From Rhizorhabdus sp049889055 (lineage in GTDB: Bacteria > Pseudomonadota > Alphaproteobacteria > Sphingomonadales > Sphingomonadaceae), in the NCBI RefSeq assembly GCF_049889055.1, contig NZ_JBLTWO010000012.1, positions 25,623 to 89,622 of the forward strand: DNA of 64,000 nucleotides. The letters are read 5' to 3'. Shown here piece after piece: positions 60,389 through 64,000 of the stretch. A program made the position numbers and the translations under genes. Position 1 is the first letter of the stretch; every line of letters begins with the position of its first letter. The notes below the pieces were generated by a model that saw only the letters and a list, made by a program, of their open reading frames with translations, was not told the DNA's origin and searched no databases.

Positions 60389-61348
60389 GTGTCCACAGAA
60401 CGCAACGTCTCTTCCTATTGGAGCGCCCCGGCCGATGGCTGGACGCTCGTCATCCATGGCGGCGCGGGCCAGCTCCGCCACCTGAACCTCAGTCGCGAGC
60501 AGGAGGACCATGCCCGCGTCGTCCTGGCCGCAGCGCTCGATGCCGGATCTGCGATCCTCGGCGCGGGCGGCAGCGCCGTCGACGCAGTCGAGGCGGCGGT
60601 GCGCGTGCTGGAGGATGATCCCTATTTCAACGCCGGCCGGGGGGCCGTGTTCAGCGCCGACGGCATCAACGAGCTCGATGCCGCGATCATGGACGGCGCC
60701 ACGCGCGATGCGGGCGCGGTGAGCGCGGTGACCAAGGCGCGCAACCCGGTGACGCTGGCGCGTGCGGTGATGGAGCAGAGCCCGCATGTGATGCTGACGG
60801 CCGGCGGTGCCGATCGCTTCGGCGCCGAACATGGCATCGAGCAGGTCGCCCCCGCCTGGTTCCACACCGACGAGCGCTGGCGCCAATATGAGGAGCTGCG
60901 CAAGGGCGGCACCTTCGACGCCGACCTCAAATATGGCACCGTCGGCGCGGTCGCGCGCGACGCGCAGGGCCATGTCGCAGCGGCGACCTCGACCGGCGGC
61001 CTGACCGGCAAGCGCTGGAACCGCATCGGCGATTCGCCGGTGATCGGCGCGGGCACCTGGGCCGAGGATGCGGGGGCGGCCACCTCCTGTACCGGATCGG
61101 GCGAGCATTTCATCCGGGTCGGCGCGGCGCATGAACTGTCGGCGCGCGTCCGGCTGGGCGGCGCGGGCCTCGACGAGGCGGCCGGCGCGGTGATCGGGGA
61201 GATCGGCGCCTTCGGCGGTGTCGGCGGGCTGATCAGCGTCGACGCGCAGGGGCGCGGCGGCTGGTGCTTCAACAGCCAGGGCATGTACCGCGGCATGGCG
61301 CGCGGGGGCGAGCCGCACCGCGTCGAGCTGTATGGCATCGGCGAATGA
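60389..61348 (+). CDS. Isoaspartyl peptidase/L-asparaginase, Ntn-hydrolase type
   Basis: A 319-residue plant-type asparaginase. WTLVIHGGAGQLR lies at the N-terminus, and self-cleavage is expected before the catalytic Thr in KYGTVGAVARDAQGHVAAAT. Substrate-site sequences DSPVIGAGTWAEDAGAATSC and TGSGEHFIR follow. It breaks down isoaspartyl dipeptides and asparagine. GTG start at 60389. Overlaps the nuclease start by 4 bp. Confidence 0.92.
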   Translation: MSTERNVSSYWSAPADGWTLVIHGGAGQLRHLNLSREQEDHARVVLAAALDAGSAILGAGGSAVDAVEAAVRVLEDDPYFNAGRGAVFSADGINELDAAIMDGATRDAGAVSAVTKARNPVTLARAVMEQSPHVMLTAGGADRFGAEHGIEQVAPAWFHTDERWRQYEELRKGGTFDADLKYGTVGAVARDAQGHVAAATSTGGLTGKRWNRIGDSPVIGAGTWAEDAGAATSCTGSGEHFIRVGAAHELSARVRLGGAGLDEAAGAVIGEIGAFGGVGGLISVDAQGRGGWCFNSQGMYRGMARGGEPHRVELYGIGE

Positions 61349-62187
61349 TCCGGATCCTGCTGATGCTGGCGGCGCTGCTCGGCGCCGCGACCCCGGCCCA
61401 TGCCTGGTGGGAATATGGCCATGAGACCGTCGCCACCATCGCCATGGCCTCGGTCAAGCCGCAGACCCGCGCGCGGATCGAGCGGCTGCTGGCGCGCAGC
61501 GACCTGCTCGAGACGCCGACCTGCCCGGCGCGCACGATCGAGCAGGCCTCGGTCTGGGCCGACTGCGTCAAGACTCTGAAGGACCGCTACAGCTACGCCT
61601 TTAACTGGCACTATCAGAATATCGACGTCTGCCGGCCGTTCGACCTCAAGGCGAACTGCCCCGATGGCAATTGCGTCGCGCGGCAGATCGAGCGCGACGT
61701 CCGCCTGCTCGCCGATCGCAGCCAGCCGACCCGCGTGCGGGTCGAGGCGCTGGTCTTCCTGGTCCACTTCATGGGCGACCTGCACCAGCCGCTCCATGCG
61801 GGCGACCGTCATGATCGCGGTGGCAACGACATGAAGGCCGATTACGGCTTTCGCCCGAACAGCAATCTCCACAGCATCTGGGACGGGCTGCTCGCCGATC
61901 GCGCCATTTCGACCCCGCCGGGCGGGCCGATGGGAATCTTGTCGAGCGTGCCCGTGGCCGACCGGCCGGCCGAGGCTGCTGGAAGCGTCGAGGACTGGAG
62001 CCGCGAAAGCTGGCAGGTCGCGCATGACGCCTATGCGGCGCTGCTCGGCGATGCCTGTGCGCCGATCCCGGCGACCCGGTCGGTGCTCGACAACGGCAAG
62101 ATCGTCGCGCTGATCCCGCTACTGCGGCACCAGGTCGCGCGCGGCGGCTTGCGCCTCGCGCGCCTGCTCGACGAAAGCCTCGGCTGA
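61345..62187 (+). CDS. S1/P1-type zinc nuclease, secreted
   Basis: A 280-residue phospholipase C/P1-nuclease fold enzyme. The Sec signal (MIRILLMLAALLGAATPAHA) is cleaved so that the mature protein starts with Trp (WWEYGHETVATIA), the N-terminal zinc ligand of the family. Further zinc ligands are in FLVHFMGDLHQPLHAGDRHD and NLHSIWDGLL. It degrades single-stranded nucleic acid in the periplasm or outside. Confidence 0.92.
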   Translation: MIRILLMLAALLGAATPAHAWWEYGHETVATIAMASVKPQTRARIERLLARSDLLETPTCPARTIEQASVWADCVKTLKDRYSYAFNWHYQNIDVCRPFDLKANCPDGNCVARQIERDVRLLADRSQPTRVRVEALVFLVHFMGDLHQPLHAGDRHDRGGNDMKADYGFRPNSNLHSIWDGLLADRAISTPPGGPMGILSSVPVADRPAEAAGSVEDWSRESWQVAHDAYAALLGDACAPIPATRSVLDNGKIVALIPLLRHQVARGGLRLARLLDESLG

Positions 62188-62211
62188 GCCTTCCAGCCGG
62201 TCAGCCCGGCA

Positions 62212-62397
62212 TCATTCGTGCGGGCGCATGCCCCAGTTGAGCTTGTCGACCACCTCGCCCAGCGGCTCGGTGACGGTCACGCTGCGGCCTTCGCCGAAGC
62301 GGATGCGCGTGCCTTCGGTGACTTGCGAGATGAAGGTGACCTGCGAGGCGTTGACGGCGGTTTCGACGCGGTCTGCGCCGACGAACATCACGAGCAT
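62212..62397 (-). CDS. Small conserved-looking protein, FlbD/SwrD-like in outline
   Basis: A 61-residue beta-rich protein (MLVMFVGADRVETAVNASQV, TFISQVTEGTRIRFGEGRSV, TVTEPLGEVVDKLNWGMRPH). The run of short strands ending in 'V-E-L-EVV-K' recalls FlbD/SwrD-type proteins, but the match is weak. No signal peptide. Function unknown. Confidence 0.55.
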   Translation of the reverse strand: MLVMFVGADRVETAVNASQVTFISQVTEGTRIRFGEGRSVTVTEPLGEVVDKLNWGMRPHE

Positions 62398-62484
62398 GTA
62401 TCCTCTCCATCGTTATGGGAATGGGAGGATAGAGCGGGATCGTCCGCCGTCAAAGCGCTTTGCGCTGAAGCAGCGAACCCGCGC

Positions 62485-63006
62485 TTATTTCAGCGCGGTC
62501 TTGCACTTCCGAGTCTGGTGCACGCCGCGCAGGAAGCCGCGCCGCGCTATGCCGGCGTCGATCGCGCGGTCCAGCCGCCGCTGCGCCGGCGCCGCCCCGG
62601 TGACTTCGCGGACGAGGCCACGGAACGGGATGATCGAGTTGACGATCGTCTTGCCGCCCGCCTCGGCCAGCTTGCCCGCGCGATTCTCCTTGGGCTTGTC
62701 GCCGGCCTTGAAGTCCGGGCCGATCACGTCGGTCAGCTGCGCGAAGGCCTTGGAGATGTCGCGGCAGGTCTTGATGCCGGTCAGGCTGTAGGGCGCTTCG
62801 GCCGCGCTCTGCAGCGCAGGGGGGATGTTGGTCTTGGCCACGCCGACATCGCGCGCCGGCTGCGAGGCGATCCGGCCTGCGCCACGACCGACTTCCTCGA
62901 CGCGGTTCGGCTGCTTTTCGGCTTCGTTCTGTTCCTGCCGCGCGCCTGCCATCGCCGGCAGCGCAAGCAGCGCGATAAGGGTAGCGCCCGTCAGAATCCT
63001 GTTCAT
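62485..63006 (-). CDS. Secreted orphan protein
   Basis: A 173-residue protein with a Sec signal peptide (MNRILTGATLIALLALPAMA). The mature part is polar: QNEAEKQPNRVEEVGRGAGR, a central TCRDISKAFAQLTDVIGPDF, and a C-terminal RGFLRGVHQTRKCKTALK; one pair of Cys could form a disulfide. Sphingomonads carry similar small periplasmic proteins. No function can be assigned. An upstream ATG at 63051 would bury the signal sequence, so 63006 is used. Confidence 0.72.
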   Translation of the reverse strand: MNRILTGATLIALLALPAMAGARQEQNEAEKQPNRVEEVGRGAGRIASQPARDVGVAKTNIPPALQSAAEAPYSLTGIKTCRDISKAFAQLTDVIGPDFKAGDKPKENRAGKLAEAGGKTIVNSIIPFRGLVREVTGAAPAQRRLDRAIDAGIARRGFLRGVHQTRKCKTALK

Positions 63007-63200
63007 GCCCCTGGTCCCATGACATGCCGCCGCGTGGCAGCGATATTGCATTTCCGAGACTGACGTAATGGGTCGCCGGGCAATTGGTTCCGCCCGCGCA
63101 TCATTTGCCGGCGAAAGGCGCTTAGCGCGCCCTTAACCGGGTCGCTGAAGCCTTTGTTCGGCGACCTGAGCCGATGACGGGCACGAACCGGAGCATCGTC

Positions 63201-63617
63201 ATGGACAGTTTCAACATTGCGCGATCGGGCATGCAGTTCGGCCAGGCGATCGTCACCGCCGCCGCATCGAACGTCGCCAACGCCCGCACGCTCGGCACCC
63301 TGCCGAGCAACACGCCCGCCACCGCTGCCGCCACCGCCGCAGCCGTCCCCGCCGTCTATCAGCCGATCCGTGCGGTCGGCCGGACCCAGCCGGGCGGCGG
63401 CGTAGCGGTACGGTTCGAGGAGCAGCCAGACTATCGCGCCGAATACGACCCGGCAAATCCGCTCGCCGATGCTGATGGCATGGTCGCAGCACCTGCGGTC
63501 GACCTGGCCGAGGAGAGCATCGACCGGATGCTGGGCGTCCAGCTCTACACCGCCAGCGCCGCCGCGCTCAGGACCGCCGGCAAGATGGCGGACGCGACGC
63601 TCGACCTGCTCGCCTGA
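63201..63617 (+). CDS. FlgC-like flagellar basal-body rod protein
   Basis: A 138-residue protein. It starts MDSFNIARSGMQFGQAIVTA with ASNVANART like the rod-protein N-terminus, and its C-terminal part YDPANPLADADGMVAAPAVD, LAEESIDRMLGVQLYTASAA follows FlgC (DPS-P-AD-DG-V--PNV...Y-ANV-A). GGAG precedes the ATG at 63201. It stands alone without other flagellar genes, and the central region is Ala/Pro-rich rather than FlgC-like. It may be a stray or divergent rod subunit. Confidence 0.65.
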   Translation: MDSFNIARSGMQFGQAIVTAAASNVANARTLGTLPSNTPATAAATAAAVPAVYQPIRAVGRTQPGGGVAVRFEEQPDYRAEYDPANPLADADGMVAAPAVDLAEESIDRMLGVQLYTASAAALRTAGKMADATLDLLA

Positions 63618-63621
63618 CCGA

Positions 63622-63936
63622 TCAGGCGGCGATCGACCGCCCGCCGTCCCAGCCACCGCGCACCGTCACCTTGGGGATGCAGTAGCGAAACAGGCGCGGG
63701 CCGGTGCAGCTGCGGAAGAAGGCGACGCTGTGTTCGTTCAGCTCGATCCGCTCGTCCGCCGACAGCGGGATCGTCTCGCCGTTCAATTCGCGCACCAGCA
63801 GCGCATCCTCGTCCATGCGGCCATGCAGCGCCCGCAATTCGCGCACGTCCACGACCCGCTGATCGGTGGCGCGCAGGCACCCGTCGATGTCGATGATGTA
63901 GCGACCGATGGGCTGATGTTCGAAGCCGATGCTCAT
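63622..63936 (-). CDS. Multiubiquitin-domain-like small protein
   Basis: A 104-residue protein whose residues ~8-75 follow the bacterial multiubiquitin domain pattern: YIIDIDGCLRATDQRVVDVR, ELRALHGRMDEDALLVRELN, then ETIPLSADERIELNEHSVAFF (strand, strand, 'reL--l-G', strand, 'l--DE-idL', 'F'). Only one copy is present and no E1/E2/JAB gene follows within the window. The C-terminus is basic with two Cys (SCTGPRLFRYC). It converges on the FlgC-like gene. The upstream neighbourhood lies outside the window. Confidence 0.55.
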   Translation of the reverse strand: MSIGFEHQPIGRYIIDIDGCLRATDQRVVDVRELRALHGRMDEDALLVRELNGETIPLSADERIELNEHSVAFFRSCTGPRLFRYCIPKVTVRGGWDGGRSIAA

Positions 63937-63983
63937 GTCCTTCGTCCTTTCAAGTTCGACGAGGACCGGTGTAGGGCATAGGG

Positions 63984-64000
63984 GTGACAAAAATGGTCAC
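63984..64000. promoter_or_regulatory. Inverted repeat upstream of the ubiquitin-like gene
   Basis: GTGAC-AAAAATG-GTCAC, a 5-bp inverted repeat with a 7-nt spacer 48 bp upstream of the start at 63936. It resembles a repressor site and is cut by the window edge. Confidence 0.35.

Noticed and set aside
1..64000. tRNA, rRNA, CRISPR arrays, riboswitches and complete mobile elements
   Set aside because: Looked for by eye; no cloverleaf, repeat-spacer pattern, integrase or intact transposase was found.

Overview
The window is high-GC chromosomal DNA that reads as a sphingomonad alphaproteobacterium (Sphingomonas, Rhizorhabdus or a relative). This is inferred from the many TonB-dependent receptors with the short 'E-IVVTAQ/TATRR' plug start, the many Rieske terminal oxygenases without local ferredoxin or reductase partners, the codon bias and the alphaproteobacterial style of ATGA/GTGA-coupled operons. 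No rRNA, tRNA or CRISPR was found. Only the first ~1.1 kb (IS5 and IS66 transposase remnants beside a truncated receptor gene) and ~54.6-57.8 kb (small orphan genes, partial gene copies) look like mobile or scarred DNA.

Layout. 0-1.2 kb: start of a TonB receptor running off the edge, then transposase relics. 1.2-9.5 kb: a PAS-LuxR regulator, two TetR regulators and a hydrolytic/oxidative catabolic set (luciferase-like monooxygenase, HSL-type esterase, epoxide hydrolase, D-aminoacylase-like amidohydrolase). 9.5-15.7 kb: a sulfide/persulfide response block, with an ArsR regulator and peroxiredoxin facing a persulfide dioxygenase, two YeeE/YedE halves, TauE/SafE, then cyanide-insensitive-type cytochrome bd with a 40-residue DUF2474 subunit. 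15.8-18.5 kb: two tandem Rieske oxygenases.

18.5-33.5 kb is the most striking region. A tightly coupled minus-strand operon encodes a GH31 enzyme carrying the sulfoquinovosidase signature (KERWY type), a LacI regulator, an aldo/keto reductase, an SsuD-like flavin monooxygenase, glycerol-3-phosphate dehydrogenase, glycerol kinase, and a sulfite dehydrogenase with its cytochrome c. Divergent or adjacent genes add a TonB receptor, an ExuT-like MFS transporter and a YeiH-type sulfate/anion exporter. Together they suggest complete use of the plant sulfolipid headgroup sulfoquinovosyl glycerol: outer-membrane uptake, hydrolysis to sulfoquinovose plus glycerol, oxidative desulfonation to 6-oxo-glucose plus sulfite, reduction to glucose, glycerol entry as DHAP, and oxidation of sulfite to sulfate. 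A 15-bp motif shared by the two divergent promoter regions may be the LacI operator.

33.6-38.4 kb holds an acyl-CoA set (SnoaL-like, enoyl-CoA hydratase, thiolase, DUF35, CoA transferase) and a ThuA-like protein. 38.4-54.6 kb holds a second catabolic regulon: a TetR regulator, an SDR, three Rieske oxygenases, a 2-oxoacid dehydrogenase E1alpha/E1beta/E2 set, an acyl-CoA ligase, two ABM proteins, SnoaL-like, AhpD-like and VOC proteins, and a TonB receptor. Five copies of an 18-bp palindrome (AAACAATCATGCATGTTT type) sit in its promoter regions and tie it together. The substrate is not evident.

54.6-64 kb: a short operon of small orphan genes, a partial duplicate of an acetyltransferase gene 3' end, an HWE/HisKA_2 histidine kinase, then ordinary chromosomal genes (GNAT, EamA transporter, ispG, isoaspartyl peptidase, S1/P1 nuclease), a secreted orphan, a FlgC-like rod protein and, at the right edge, a protein resembling the bacterial multiubiquitin domain.
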